Below are positions 50,901-60,065 of a stretch of 64,000 nucleotides of DNA, in pieces. Every line of letters begins with the position of its first letter. Within the stretch, counting starts at the first letter, position 1. Where the stretch lies: NCBI GenBank assembly GCA_013350335.1, contig CM023542.1, positions 6,372,025-6,436,024 of the forward strand. The letters are read 5' to 3'. The notes beneath the pieces were generated by a model. The model did not search any database and was not told the origin of the DNA. It was given only the letters and a program-made list of their open reading frames with translations. This DNA is from Chimonanthus salicifolius. Lineage: Eukaryota; Streptophyta; Magnoliopsida; Laurales; Calycanthaceae. Both the position numbers and the translations under genes were made by a program.

Positions 50901-53900
50901 TGTTTTTTAATTAAAATAAAAGAACTTTTGTAATTAAAAAAAAATCCTTATGCGAGCCCTACTTTTGAAAGAAATTTAGAACCTGAGAAACTAAAGAGCG
51001 AAAAATAAACTAAGAAACAGTCCTCGTGAGGACTTGCTCATGGAAATGAAAGAATTAAAATCCTCGTGTAAACAGTCCTCGCGCACTAGAGGACTATCTA
51101 ATGAAACTAAAACCCTAAAACTAACTCCAACCGACATAAATAAACAACGAAAAGAGGAAAAGCGGCAGAAATTTGGAGCAAAGCCGAAAAAAGGAAGGAG
51201 CGGCGAAAACTTAAAGAAGAGACCAAAAAAGGAATAAAAAAAACGAACAAGAAAAGGAAGAAAAAAGAATGAAGAGCAAAAGAAGAAGAGGAAAGAGGAA
51301 AGATGAAGAAGAAAAAGAGGTATGCTCAAAGCCACACACTTCTTTTCCCTTTTCCTTTCCTTCACTGAATCACACGAGACGACGATTCGTTGAGTTGAAT
51401 TGCACAATTTGCGAGTCAACCCAAAAATCGTGTAATTTTTGGACCATACCAATTTAAGATACGATTTGAATCGCTGGACCCTCCGATACGAGTTGAATCG
51501 TATGAGTCGACTCGCAACTCGTACAATTTTGACAACATTGGTACGTATCACAAAACTGAGTTAACACAACAAAAAAGTAAGAAGAGTTAACCGAAATAAA
51601 AGAATAGAGAACGGAAACATACACACATTCAGCAGGCCAAGTCCCTTCACAAAGGGCAGACAATAAGCGAACGAAGTCTACAGTTTGAAATGGAAATTCA
51701 CTCTCTAAGGAGCAAACAATGGACCGAATTGGGCCATCAATAAAGCTATCTCTATCCCAAAACTGCATGCAAAGTGACTCCTGCACATATAGAAAGGCAA
51801 TGAGCTCCACTAAAAAAGTCATGACGAGCACAAATATAATAAAATAGTGCATTGCTCTGAAGCATAATTAGAAAATATTTGCTATCAAACCTCTGTTCGA
51901 TAGGTCTTGCAAAGGATATCCAATATCTGGTTAAACGTTGTGTCCTCTGTCTACACCACCATGAAAGCAACATCATCATGAAATACAAAGTTTTCTACAA
52001 TAGACAAATTTAAGTATTAAAAAGTATACCTGCTGAGTCATCTCATAGGATGCAACAAATGCAGAAATGAAGGTTCTAATAACACTTCTATAACCTGCAA
52101 CAGGGCTCTGCAGGACAATATTTAGAAAAGGATTGAGGAATATTATATACATGTTCAAAATTGCATTAATGAAAAATAAGACATGAAAGTCTAGATAACT
52201 GACTAATATTTGAGTTACAGAAATGAACCAAGCAGGGCCAAATAAAGCTAATTTGATGTTCAGAAGTACTTAGAAATAAAAACCTGCACATACACTTTTT
52301 TTTTTTAAGTCCAAGGTATCCAGGCCTCTTAGAGCACCTGACTAAGTCCTTGGGGCATAGTGCAAACCTCCCTATCCACACACACCATGTAAAACTAGGG
52401 GGAGTGGGACTTGAACCCAAAACCTCCCACAACTTATTGGAGTTCTTAATCGTCAAGCCAACCCTAACGGGTTAAACATGCACATATACTAATGGCCCAC
52501 CTACCTAAGGACTAAGGAGGTAAAATTTACCCACATATCAAGGGGGTTATACTGAGAATTTTGAAGCTAATTGTTTAATTGGATTAAGAGCAGTTATTGG
52601 CCTGACTAAACCTCTAAAGGTTCTCCAAATAAGAATTGGCCTTCACAACGACCAGAACTCCAATATCACCTCATCATCATCTTTCTTCTGAAAGAGAGAT
52701 TTTTGACATTCTTTTGGACCAGTGGACATCAGAGAATCTGATGAGGCAGAAATGCTGACTATTTTCAAGTAAGACTTTGTATGATTAAATGAAAATTTGG
52801 GAAAAAAGTTGATTTAGCTAATTCAATAGGATGGCCTTCAAAGAAGAAAGCGCCTCGGAAGTTATAGCCAGCTCTAGCAGAGGTTTGAAGAATAATTAGA
52901 TCAGCATTGGTGATTTCTTTTTGTCACATTTATTACTGATAATTAAGTAGTGGAAACTCTAGCAAAACAGGGTGCAATGAAGCAACTTGTTCACTGATTA
53001 TAGTATTCCATTGTGATTAGTTAGACTTGTGACATTTTTACTTAATATTTTTTCTGAGGGACAATTTCCATAGGGAATTAGGTGGGGCATATAAAGCATA
53101 TGCTTCTTATACTGCATAGTTTTTTTTTTTCCCTGAAGAAGAACAAGGTTATTTTATTGGAATTAAAAAAAGAAAACACCCAAAACGAATGGGAGGAACC
53201 AAGGCCTAGAGAAAGGCCCAGCCCACCAGCTACAATGGGAAAGAGCAGGACAAAAACAAAAAGAACCACCAAATGGAAGATACAAAATCCAACCCAGAAC
53301 CACTAACAAGGACTAGGGATCCCACACTTCAGGATCCAGATTTACCCCTTTTTTTGTAAGGTATCAGATCCTTCGTTGGCCAATCTCAACACATAAAAAA
53401 TAAGAAAGATTTCCTTTGTGCTGTTATGTTGTTGATCTAATAATACTTTACTGGTTATATAAGATGGCCCCAACCACACCCCTCCTCCCTTCACACACCC
53501 CACTGCACGTGAATTGGATCCTTTACCCAGTTTGCCCTGGATCTAAATAACACAGCCCATTGATCTAACCCCATACATTTCCACAATCAAATAAAATTGA
53601 ATATTTGGGCCCTTATAAAAATAAGGCCTCATTTATCTGACCCATATGATTTTTTTATAGGCACCCTATTCAAGCAACCCATCCACATGGGACTAGGTGG
53701 CCCCAAATAAAGGTGCTCATGAGGATGCTCAAATAAGGGTGATAGGGAATCTTCTTACATATTCATGGGTGTATTGAGACGTCACAATGAGTTCTATATA
53801 CAAGAATCACAAAATTTCACATAACCACATGTACCAAGCAAAACAAGTTGAACAGTTTATTTTTATGAAACTGTTTTGCTAAATGAGGTTGCGAGTTCAT

Positions 53901-54301
53901 TTGTATACAAAGCGTTGGGATCTATATAAGGCTTTAAGGGCAAAACTTTTAGCAACACAAGTACAATTCTCAGCATTAGATCTATACAATAAATATTTAA
54001 ATTAGAAGTCGTGCAGAATTTTGTACTTTTATAAGAGACCACATACTTCATATTCATCTCAGTATCAGTGAATTAGTACAATACCCTTTTTTTTCCATGG
54101 AGGCAATGATAAGTTCATAACAATATTTTAACTCATCTTAATAAATGGCATGTAAAGCTTTTATTGCCTGAATTTGTGGTATTTTTTTTGTTAAGCTTCT
54201 CTTTTTGTTTGTGAATAAATAGTTATCTTTCCAAAAAAAATGGCATGCAAGGGCCCAGAGAGAGAGAGAGAGTCATCCTCTACAAACAGTGGTCGTAAAA
54301 A

Positions 54302-54333
<32 letters not shown>

Positions 54334-56313
54334 ACAACAGCAGATCAAACTGATGGTTTATGTTGAAATGCAACCTCAATAGCAGAAAATACTGATCAAA
54401 ATACCAAAAGATAAAAAGTACATTTCAGAAACAGAGTCACACAAATTACCAAAGATAACGTGAATGAGAAAAACAAAATAAGGAGCTTCCACACTTACAT
54501 CTGAATCGCCCAATATATCATTGTCAAGAATTTCAAGAAAGTAGCTCAATGCAGCAGCCTCAAAGGCTTGGCGAACATAGGCTACATGATCAATCTCCTG
54601 AAAAATAAAAAAATCCACTTCATTCAGGATATTCATCATAAATGAAGCAAACATTCATAGTACCAACTCACCATGATTGGACTACAATCTCCTTTCTCCG
54701 GAAGTGATGATACTAAACAGACCATAACTGCCCATGCCATGCTCAATGGACCCGCTTCTACCGTCTCCAAAGGATTCAAATTTGAAACAATAGCATCCAG
54801 CTCTTGCAAATCGGCCAGGGAAAATATAAAATGGCCTTGGCTGAAGAAAATCAACGGCATCAATGAGCAACCAAAGGCCTCCAGAAAAAAAAAGATGCAA
54901 CTAAAGGAACAAATGGAAATAGAAAAATCAAAGATGTTCCACAAAAGACAACACAACTATTTGAACAAAACCTGAAAGGCACTTCATCACGAACCAGGCG
55001 TAGAAGATTCCCCAGGTCCAAAGTATCAATAAGGATGAGAAGTAGACGAACTTTGACATGATACAAAGAATTTCCCGCTTCAAGTGACATGGCCAGTGAC
55101 CCAATGCTTGAAGAATTAGATATAATACCCTGAAAATCAATGTATCCAAAGGTTTAAATGGTTAAATATTAATTTTGCTTGAAAATAAGAAACATACAAC
55201 ACAAAAGAAACAGATTAGCTAAGAAAAAACTTTGTTACCATGAAAAGGGAGCACAATCTCTTCCACTGCTCAATCTTGCAAGTAAAAATGCTCTCATGAT
55301 ATACAAGGAACAAAATGTCCAAGATCAAGTTGACTTCAATTAAATTTTCCTCCACCCATAAAGTCACAAGATCCAGTTCCTACAAAGCATCCTTTACCTT
55401 AAAACATCGAAGTTGATAAACCAAGGAATACTATAAAATCTCCTTTAAAACATTACTGTAAAATCAATACATTATGACGGTATCACACATCAAGGGTGTT
55501 ATACACTACTAAATAACTTTATGCCAAACAAGTTCCCAGTGAAATGAGCAGTTCTACAGATCAAGTATCCAACTAAATCCTTCGCCAATTTAAACAGTAA
55601 AAGGGCATCTAAAGTATAAATATAATTGGGGAATATTATGATTGACTTGCTCTTTTTGTGTGTATCTATCCCCAACAAAAACAAGGCACAAACTATATTG
55701 ACTTGTTATCCCCCATTCCCCTTTTCACAAGCATCTTCTTCCAAGTTACATGAGCAAACTATGAAGAGGAAAAAAAAACTCTCTGCAATGCCATGAGTCT
55801 CATCAACAATGTCCAGCAATCTCCAACGATTGCCATAAACACCAACCACCATTTAATCATGCATGATCTCCTTCAATTACAATTGGCAAAACTTTCTACC
55901 TGAACCCATACACTGACACCCATGCTTCAGTATCAATTTGGTTCAAGAGAAAACTAACCCAGTATAATCATTACCTAGAGAGTTTTGAGCTCAATTAGGC
56001 CAAATAAAGCTCAACCATGCAACCAATAGTGATGGTAGGATACCTCTTGATCTTGGGTGTACAATAGTCCACCTAGTATACATGAAAAGGGCATGATTAA
56101 GATGCACAAATTTTAATGGTGTTTAATTGATCATACAAGAAAAGTATCAATCTTAACAATGGATAACAGTTGTGTCATAAAAAAAAATGGATAACCGTTG
56201 GACCTAATGATAATTCATGGGAAATAGTAGATGTGAGAGGATCAGATTTAACCTAGGGGGTCATCTTCGGCTTCTTCTTCATCCTATCAAGTTTTCCTTC
56301 GTTCTATTTCTTT

Positions 56314-56363
<50 letters not shown>

Positions 56364-59300
56364 GGGGGTGGCAAAGAACATGGAGTTTTCAGTGGAGCTA
56401 ATGAGGACATCATAGGATGCCAGCAAAAAAGGATGCATCGGAATCTATATTTTACTTCATCATGTTTGGATGATGAATGTCTACACAATCTCTACACATC
56501 TGACCATGGATATAGATAGATCCAGCGATGAATTGCCCAAATTGTGTGTCAATCAAGCATCAGATTTGAGGATTTGACTCGATCCATCCTTTATATCATC
56601 TGAGTCATTCATTTATGGATTTGACCGATCTAACCGATGATCCAGCACCATCTACGCATTTGTTTTTGTTATCTTTTATTAATGTCATATTGTTTTAGTT
56701 TATGTGTTCAAGATTGTTATAGACATGTATTTGTTTTTATGATTTTAAATCGTTCACATGTGTGCCTTAAGTGTGTCCAGGGTTTCTAAGAGAGTATTTC
56801 TTTTATGAATAGTTGTAGAGAAACTTTTATGATAATGAATGAATGAAGAAATTCAAGTTTCTCATATTTCCAAATCTGGTGTGACTCATTCTGTCTCCTG
56901 ATTGCGAGATCAAGGAACCTTGTGACTCAAGATACAAATCACTTTTCTTCTTCTCTATTTTCCTCCCTTCCCATTTCTCCTCTTTTTTTTCACCTTATTT
57001 TTGTCCCTTTTTATTCCAAACCTTAACCCTAACCAAACCAAGACCCAAACCGACCATCAGCAACCAAAACCAAGCCGGGACCCACCAGTCCTTATAGATA
57101 TATGTGCATGTCCGTACGAACGTACAAAAAGACCCATTCTGGCCCCGTTTGCCCTATTTTGCACCCCCTACCTCTATAGCTTTATCTTAGACACGTAGAT
57201 CTAACTCTAACCTATTGTTTCACCCTATTTGAGACCAAGTTTTGCCCAAGAATATATAAAAAAAACTTAATTCCTTTCGCAAATCTTAGATGATCCCATA
57301 GCCCTATTTCATCCCTCGAGTAACTAATTTTTAAATCTAAAAGACCTAGGACAGGGTTTGCTATGATTTAATTAGTCTTTTGAACAATTTTTCATTAAAG
57401 GCCAGCAATACAACCTTCAGGGCTTTATGTGTAGGTGTCATTCTTCTTTTTTAATCTATTTGTTTCATTGTGTATGTGATTTTGCATAGTTTTGTAATTT
57501 TATTTGTTTAATATTAATTTCTCTCTCGAACATCTTATGTGAATCATGGTTATAGGTTGCATGTTATTTTAAGATTCACCACACACATTTTGCATTCTCA
57601 TAAAGGCATATATCTAGCTTTAGATTTAGGGTCCAATATTTTGATGTCCTAAGTCAAGATTTGGTATCAGAGCTTGCCCGACATCAGAGGTTGTGAAAAG
57701 AAGATGAAGGCACCACTTGATGAGGACATCATGGCATGCCAACGAAGAAAATTGCATCAAAATTTAGATTTTATCTCAACATGGTTGGATGATGATTTTT
57801 GGCACCATCCCGTTGTATCTGACCATGGATAGAGAGAGATCAGGACATGGATAGCCCAGATTTAAGTTGATCCAATAGTAAATTTCAGGAATTGGTTCAA
57901 TTCATCCACTTACATCATCTGAGTTGCTCATTCAAGGATTGACCCGATCAAAGCAATGATCAAGCGTCACCCGGGCATTTTTTTTACTATCTTTTATTAG
58001 TGTCATGTTGTTTTAGTTTATACGGTTCCAAGATTCTTATATTTTTATGGTTTAAATTATCCACATGTGTGCCTTAAATTACATGTGTCTAGGGGTTTAA
58101 GAGAGCCTCTCTTTTTTAAATAGTTGTAAGAGACTTTTAAGGAATGAATGACGAATGAATGAATAAAGAAATTCAAGTTTTTCCAATCTGCAGATCTGAT
58201 GTGACTCCTCCTCCCTCCTTGGCATAAGATCAAGGAACCTTATATGACTCAAGGTACAAATCCTTCTTCTTCTCTTCTTGCTCTTCTTCTTCTCTATCTC
58301 TTTTGCTTTCATTCCTTTTTTTGCTCTCTTTTTCCCCATTTTCTTCCTCTTTCTACACCCTTATTTTTGTCCCTTTTTATCCAAACCTAACCTTAACCAA
58401 TCCAGGACCGAACTGTACCATCACCCACCAAAGACCTGTCAAAACCCACTAGTCCATGCAATAGACCCATTTTGCCCTATTTCGCATCCCAACAACTACA
58501 TCCCTATCTTAGACTCGTAAATCTAACCCAAACTTATTGTTTCACCCTATCTAAGACCTAGTTTTGCGCAAGAATTGAAAAAATAAAAATAAGCCCTAAT
58601 TCCTTTTGCAAACCCTAGGTGGCCCCATAGCCCAACTCCATCCCTTGGGTGAGTGGTTTTTTAAAATCTAGAAGACCTACAACAGGGTTTGATAGTCTTT
58701 TGAGGGATTTTACATTGAAAACCAGCAATATAACCTTCAAAGCTTTAAGTATATGTGTCATTCTTCTTTTTGAATCTCTTTGATTAATTGTGATGTGAAT
58801 TTGCTTTAGCTTTTGCTTTATTCTTTGTTTAATATTAATTTATCTCTTTAACATCTTATGTGAACCATGGATATAGGTTGCATATCATTTTAGGATTCAC
58901 CAAACACATTTTGCATTTTGATATAGGGTTTTGTATATCATCTAGATCTAGGGTTTCCAATATTGTGACTTCTTTTGCATCAGATTGGGTATCAGAGTTT
59001 GTCATGCATCACCATTTCATTATAGGGAAGATAACATTAGCCTTCACATGGGAGAAGTTGGTGAATACCAAGCTCAGGAGAATATACAGTTTATCGCAAA
59101 GGCAATGTAAGTTCTCTTGAAAGTGGAGAACATCCTTGTGCACCCCACATCAACATCATCATCATCGTAGCCACAAATCCAACTATTTGTGGCAAGTTAT
59201 CTCAGTTTTGTCTCTCCACTCAACCCTATCAAAATCCATACCCTTTTCACTCTTCGTACACCCCATAATTCTACTAAAAAGGACCTGATACAAACAAGGG

Positions 59301-60065
59301 TGGGTTTAAGTTCCATAGGGACCTTCAAGTGCTCCTTATCCAAAAACAATCTAGATCTTACATCCAAACAAGGAAACTAGTAATACCTTTGAGAATTTAA
59401 AGTTCTCCACCCCAATTCTCCTAAAATAAATATGACCTTGATGTATTTGAGGAGAGACACCTCCCTAACCACATATATCCTGGCTTTTCATTTTTTACAT
59501 CCAATGCAAAGCTTCTCATCTTGCTCTCCTCATTCCTTTCTAATAAATTTATTATTACCATTTCAAAATATAAAAAATAAAGAATGTGGAGGATTGTGGA
59601 GTTCTTCATTCTAAAATTACATACAAAAATATGCTCTAAATTTTTTATTACCTCTTTCGTTGAAAAGCTCAAAATATAATACTCAAATAACCATCATACA
59701 AAAGAAACACTCAAAGAAATCCACCAGCATGAATAATGTTGGTAAAGGAAAGAAGTATTGTAATGTAAAGCAACATAGCCATACTTCTATCCCTCTTTAA
59801 TACTAGTATTGGAAGCAAACAATCAAACCACCCCATATATACATGAAAGTTCACATATAAAAGCACTTGTCTAAATGAATTATATGACAAGATTTTTAAT
59901 TCCTACAATAAATTTTCACAATCAAACATACCATATGTTCTGGATAATTTGAGGAAAGAAGATCTTGAAGGATGGATGATAATTTTCTATCAAGCCCATG
60001 AGAAACTAGTTGCAATGCCTCATCTCGAATGGCATAGTTTTCATCAGATCCATCACCAACATATA
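20910..60065 (-). CDS. NUP188: nucleoporin NUP188, 28 exons, 5' end beyond the window
   Basis: Plant NUP188 is a large alpha-helical solenoid scaffold of the nuclear pore inner ring, partnering NUP93 (family knowledge). I joined 28 exons by reading frame, splice consensus and phase; they give about 5.54 kb of coding sequence, some 1,846 of about 1,960 codons usual for plant NUP188. Recognisable stretches in order: GDGSDENYAIRDEALQL, FEAAALSYFLEIL, ESLCMQFWDRDSFIDGPIR, SGGLAQMLLIDCEQN, LSDLYYHLEGELEGREI, VGFIDLAHFPELPMPEI, and the C-terminal LYLELCVSQICGIRPVLGR and LLYPGLLQTEG. The stop is TAA at 20910-20912. The missing residues are roughly the first 150; I found no exon for them up to 64000, so they lie to the right. 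Oddities: a +1 frameshift near 43369, one GC-AG intron, a stop-free 87 bp intron, and a transposon-cut duplicated exon. Exon coordinates are in the block entries. Confidence 0.93.
25074..25155. repeat. tandem duplication, about 41 bp unit
   Basis: Two adjacent copies of AGTTCATAACAAC...CATTGGTGTC..TTTCAAGAGGCC differ at a few bases. It lies in the 3.99 kb NUP188 intron 24231-28220, just before a transposon-like segment. Confidence 0.85.
25202..25910. mobile_element. probable non-autonomous DNA transposon with AGTAGTCAA ends
   Basis: Left end AGTAGTCAACGCACAAGGCG and right end CGGCGCACCTTTGACTACT are inverted repeats with mismatches. Inside are many 'aggcgcac/gtgcgcct' words. A related right end occurs near 40160-40310 (GCATGCCTTTGACTACTACG). 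I could not match a target site duplication, so the class is unsure (hAT-like is most likely). No transposase ORF is visible. Confidence 0.45.
25991..27080. mobile_element. non-autonomous hAT-type element, full length, family h1
   Basis: 1,090 bp element with perfect 17 bp terminal inverted repeats, CAAGGTTGTCAAAATCG. It is flanked by a perfect 8 bp target duplication GGAGAGAC (25983-25990 and 27081-27088). An 8 bp duplication and a CAAGG start fit the hAT superfamily rule (C/T)A(A/G)NG. Both ends carry clusters of GAATCG/CGATTC words as subterminal repeats, and the interior is AT-rich without a transposase. It lies in the NUP188 intron 24231-28220. Relatives are at 50416-51540 and 61957-62075. 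Confidence 0.88.
27121..27860 (+). mobile_element. degenerate LINE 3' end (RNase H remnant)
   Basis: Plus-strand translation, with several frameshifts, yields the end of a LINE-type RNase H: CPWRLLDRIEENRRLSRI, then HVLRSTNFNANELAKHGSS (family: H-x-x-R-x-x-N-x-x-AD-x-LAKxG), then a pyrimidine-rich 3' part. It is antisense to NUP188 and heavily decayed. A G-rich tract (27210-27265) lies inside. Confidence 0.5.
27210..27265 (+). repeat. G-rich tract with quadruplex potential
   Basis: GGGGTGGAGTGGGGTAGGGG and following bases contain at least six runs of three or more G with one- to two-base loops, enough for a G-quadruplex on the plus strand (the non-template strand is minus for NUP188). It looks like simple-sequence drift inside a LINE remnant. 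Confidence 0.6.
28221..32410 (-). CDS. NUP188: NUP188 window exons 20-24
   Basis: Exons: 32300-32410 (VRSLNASICEIICEETVRNE to ACYQ), 31627-31808 (PALLLSIMSTKDNVAITE to KRSEDLIE), 30977-31487 (HPRLLLNVLNFLKTLWEG to VIPFCPFQ), 29576-29683 (LAVIICIVHVMEKLSAND to DKIFKK), 28221-28279 (LSEHPAFSELLAQYSVRRY). Phases agree at each join. All donors are GT and all acceptors AG. Confidence 0.92.
30090..30136. repeat. (GA)n microsatellite
   Basis: About 47 bp of GA repeat in the NUP188 intron 29684-30976, followed by roughly 350 bp of diverged local duplication (the units 'GCAGATGTGATatGGGG', 'CATaGtATAAGGATGT' and 'ATAGGATCATC' each occur twice between 30260 and 30520). Confidence 0.9.
32471..32640. 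repeat. tandem duplication, about 82 bp unit
   Basis: Two adjacent copies of TTAGTCCACCCACAGACCA...TTTAATAGGATTCacTAAGC share most bases but differ by about a dozen. It lies in the NUP188 intron 32411-34686, left of an LTR-like stretch. Confidence 0.8.
32700..33480 (+). mobile_element. possible LTR fragment
   Basis: This unique-looking block of about 0.8 kb has a promoter-like 'CCTTTATACTTGCATC' and a TC-rich leader, then 'gtttccggttgcccaaagtcggagtgaa'-type sequence. Composition and layout resemble a solo or truncated LTR in the NUP188 intron. No second copy, PBS or target duplication was found, so this is weak. Confidence 0.25.
34687..38281 (-). CDS. NUP188: NUP188 window exons 14-19
   Basis: Exons: 38193-38281 (GTWLLSGGLAQMLLIDCEQN to LTIS), 37820-37968 (LDLTLQLVETGAENRMAS to WQMTLK), 35556-35699 (VLEVMRKCIKLIQDSQK to METLE), 35355-35462 (RIYVSRHFEVKEIEGLQL to LSDFSK), 34967-35077 (DFPSGPPTFHQAMLSS to FFRNP), 34687-34794 (AIQVAAARVFSMLCRTAE to AVDDIQ). 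The first has a GC donor (CAG|GCATGT); phase and the conserved TISVLDLTLQL join support it. The intron 35700-37819 carries a LINE 3' end. Confidence 0.9.
36590..37455 (+). mobile_element. LINE 3' end with RNase H domain and poly-A tail
   Basis: The plus strand encodes NHVFWAI-stop-KERNGRFFEGKRG (end of the RT-associated region), then KWVAPPMGSYKFNVDGATRG, NEAELRAIKKALQIW, IIEGDSSNAIS-stop-ASNRKSPPWRL and CIANFLAKAGVNL: a LINE RNase H with its first three acidic residues kept and the fourth (usually D) replaced by N. Two TAG codons interrupt it, each where Trp is expected. It ends in a 12 bp A tract at about 37441-37453. It lies antisense in NUP188 intron 35700-37819 and is 5' truncated, as usual for LINEs. 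Confidence 0.8.
40160..40310. repeat. fragment related to the element at 25202-25910
   Basis: It shares 'aggcgca', 'aggtgca' and 'GCctTTGACTACTAcGAT' words with the right part of the 25202-25910 element. It lies in the 4.68 kb NUP188 intron 38282-42958. Confidence 0.4.
40703..40850. repeat. dispersed repeat shared, inverted, with about 49899-50040
   Basis: GTGATGCAAGACAAGAGATAGGG...TAACCCTAAATGCCTAAATG...GATTAAAAGGGATGAAAATAATG is the reverse complement, with mismatches, of sequence at about 49899-50040 inside the hAT-like element at 49070-50074. This is probably an LTR or transposon interior. The rest of the intron to 42958 (including GA-rich 41085-41460) holds no exon I could find. Confidence 0.55.
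42959..47757 (-). CDS. NUP188: NUP188 window exons 9-13, one frameshifted
   Basis: Exons: 47556-47757 (YNFLDKMVGMTSLFEVSGD to CLIRWN), 44800-44919 (YTLSGIYVLLLRLGQEFHL to MVSFNT), 43337-43423 (ALCFALMDIDNSLAVQAA, then a shift to MNGHIESNL), 43125-43235 (IDVVKIICTLATNMVPEIS to SKMLK), 42959-43030 (SPTHVASVALRANIFGLG to NGSS). The third is 87 bp, but phases on both sides require 86: one extra base near 43369 changes frame between QAA and RMNGH and creates an early stop. Removing it restores an alignment without gaps to plant NUP188 as I recall it. Confidence 0.85.
45640..46130 (+). mobile_element. possible LTR piece with internal promoter
   Basis: A TATA box CTATAAAAAG (45977-45986) is followed by a leader containing GGAAGAGAGAAAATTCATG, which resembles an LTR promoter. 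The 5' part (45718-45800, ACAAGTCAGACCCTAGCCAAGGG...CTCCAAAATATGA) recurs at 49185-49270. It lies in NUP188 intron 44920-47555. No target duplication was found. Confidence 0.35.
47933..47974. repeat. (AG)n microsatellite
   Basis: About 42 bp of uninterrupted AG repeat in NUP188 intron 47758-51622, 175 bp upstream (in gene sense) of exon 47556-47757. Confidence 0.95.
49070..50074. mobile_element. non-autonomous hAT-like element rich in GGGTCGGGTT
   Basis: About 1,005 bp with imperfect inverted ends TAGGAGTGTCAATGGG and TAGGGGTGTCAACGG, starting TAGGx as hAT elements do. The flanks read GGGGTTGG on the left and GGGTTGGG on the right, a 7-8 bp direct repeat consistent with a hAT target duplication. 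The interior (49290-49740) is a degenerate array of GGGTCGGGTTGGG words. No transposase is seen. It is in the NUP188 intron 47758-51622. Confidence 0.65.
50208..50415 (-). pseudogene. NUP188: duplicated, truncated NUP188 exon 8 with its flanking intron
   Basis: This 208 bp segment is a copy of 51548-51755 (offset 1,340 bp). It includes 133 bp of the 158 bp exon ESLCMQFWDRDS... (here DNFVDVPIRSIICPLECEFP..., 50283-50415) and the GTATGT donor and intron beyond it. The exon's 5' 25 bp and acceptor are absent, replaced by the left end of a hAT element at 50416. No stop codon interrupts it, but several conserved residues are changed (G to V, R to H, two L to S/R, A to V), so it is drifting and should not be spliced. 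Confidence 0.88.
50416..51540. mobile_element. non-autonomous hAT-type element, family h1, second copy
   Basis: 1,125 bp. The ends CAATGTTGTCAAACTCGAATC and (reverse) CAATGTTGTCAAAATTGTACG match the family at 25991-27080, with the same GAATCG-rich subterminal regions. The flanks GTCCCTAT and GTACGTAT agree at 6 of 8 bases, an aged 8 bp target duplication. It sits inside the duplicated exon copy. The 186-codon ORF at 50991-51551 has no similarity I recognise and is low complexity (Phe/Ser-rich). Confidence 0.8.
51623..52107 (-). CDS. NUP188: NUP188 window exons 6-8
   Basis: Exons: 52030-52107 (SPVAGYRSVIRTFISAFVAS, phase 0 at both ends), 51891-51950 (TEDTTFNQILDILCKTYRTE), 51623-51780 (ESLCMQFWDRDSFIDGPIR to TWPAEC plus two bases, donor GTATGT). 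For the first I chose the acceptor CTGCAG|AGC over a nearer CAG at 52095, because it restores phase with the previous exon and the conserved PVAGYRSV motif. The last exon has a degenerate partial copy upstream in the following intron at 50283-50415. Confidence 0.92.
52296..52477 (-). mobile_element. tRNA-derived SINE, full length
   Basis: On the minus strand: A-box-like GTTGGCTTGACG (52451-52462), B-box GGGTTCAAGTCCC (52406-52418) about 40 bp downstream, a body ending CCTGGATACCTTGGACTT, and a 10 bp A tail (52296-52305). It is in NUP188 intron 52108-54498 in the same sense as the gene. A 3' fragment of the same family is at 20595-20694. Confidence 0.65.
54302..54332. repeat. 31 bp G homopolymer
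   Basis: An uninterrupted run of 31 G on the plus strand in the NUP188 intron 52108-54498, 167 bp from exon 54499-54597. It is preceded by a short GAGA run (54258-54272). G runs this long are rare in plant DNA and are prone to sequencing error, so the exact length should not be trusted. Confidence 0.9.
54499..60065 (-). CDS. NUP188: NUP188 window exons 1-5
   Basis: Exons: 59932-60065 (starts in phase, one base carried from upstream; YVGDGSDENYAIRDEALQL to SNYPEHM), 55239-55379 (ELDLVTLWVEENLIE to CSLFM), 54972-55129 (GIISNSSSIGSLAMS to RDEVPF), 54672-54840 (GHFIFSLADLQELDA to CSPIM), 54499-54597 (EIDHVAYVRQAFEAAAL to GDSD). All donors are GT (GTATGT, GTAACA, GTTTTG, GTGAGT, GTAAGT) and all acceptors AG. 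The intron between the first two exons (55380-59931) is 4.55 kb and holds an LTR tandem. Confidence 0.9.
56318..56358. repeat. (GA)n microsatellite
   Basis: About 41 bp of GA repeat in NUP188 intron 55380-59931, just upstream of the LTR-like tandem repeat. Confidence 0.95.
56403..58995 (+). mobile_element. tandem LTR-leader units with initiator-Met primer-binding sites
   Basis: Two direct repeats of about 1.32 kb (56403-57721 and 57722-58995; offset 1,319-1,324 bp) run in parallel through landmarks such as GAGGACATCAT, ATCTGACCATGGATA, TTGTTTTAGTTTATG and TGTGAATCATGG. Each ends in a primer-binding-site-like motif, TTTGGTATCAGAGC at 57660 and TTGGGTATCAGAG at 58985, complementary to the 3' end of initiator tRNA-Met, as directly follows a 5' LTR. 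A second PBS after the second unit means this is not a simple two-LTR element but LTR-leader-LTR-leader. It is antisense to NUP188 in intron 55380-59931. No gag or pol is seen. Confidence 0.6.

Noticed and set aside
50991..51551. 186-codon minus-strand ORF, Phe/Ser-rich
   Set aside because: Lies inside a hAT-type element, is low complexity, crosses the element boundary, and shows no transposase motif.
52406..52462. tRNA gene-like boxes
   Set aside because: A and B boxes are present but no cloverleaf can be drawn and an A tail follows; this is a SINE. The same applies near 1030-1090, 3540-3610 and 4360.
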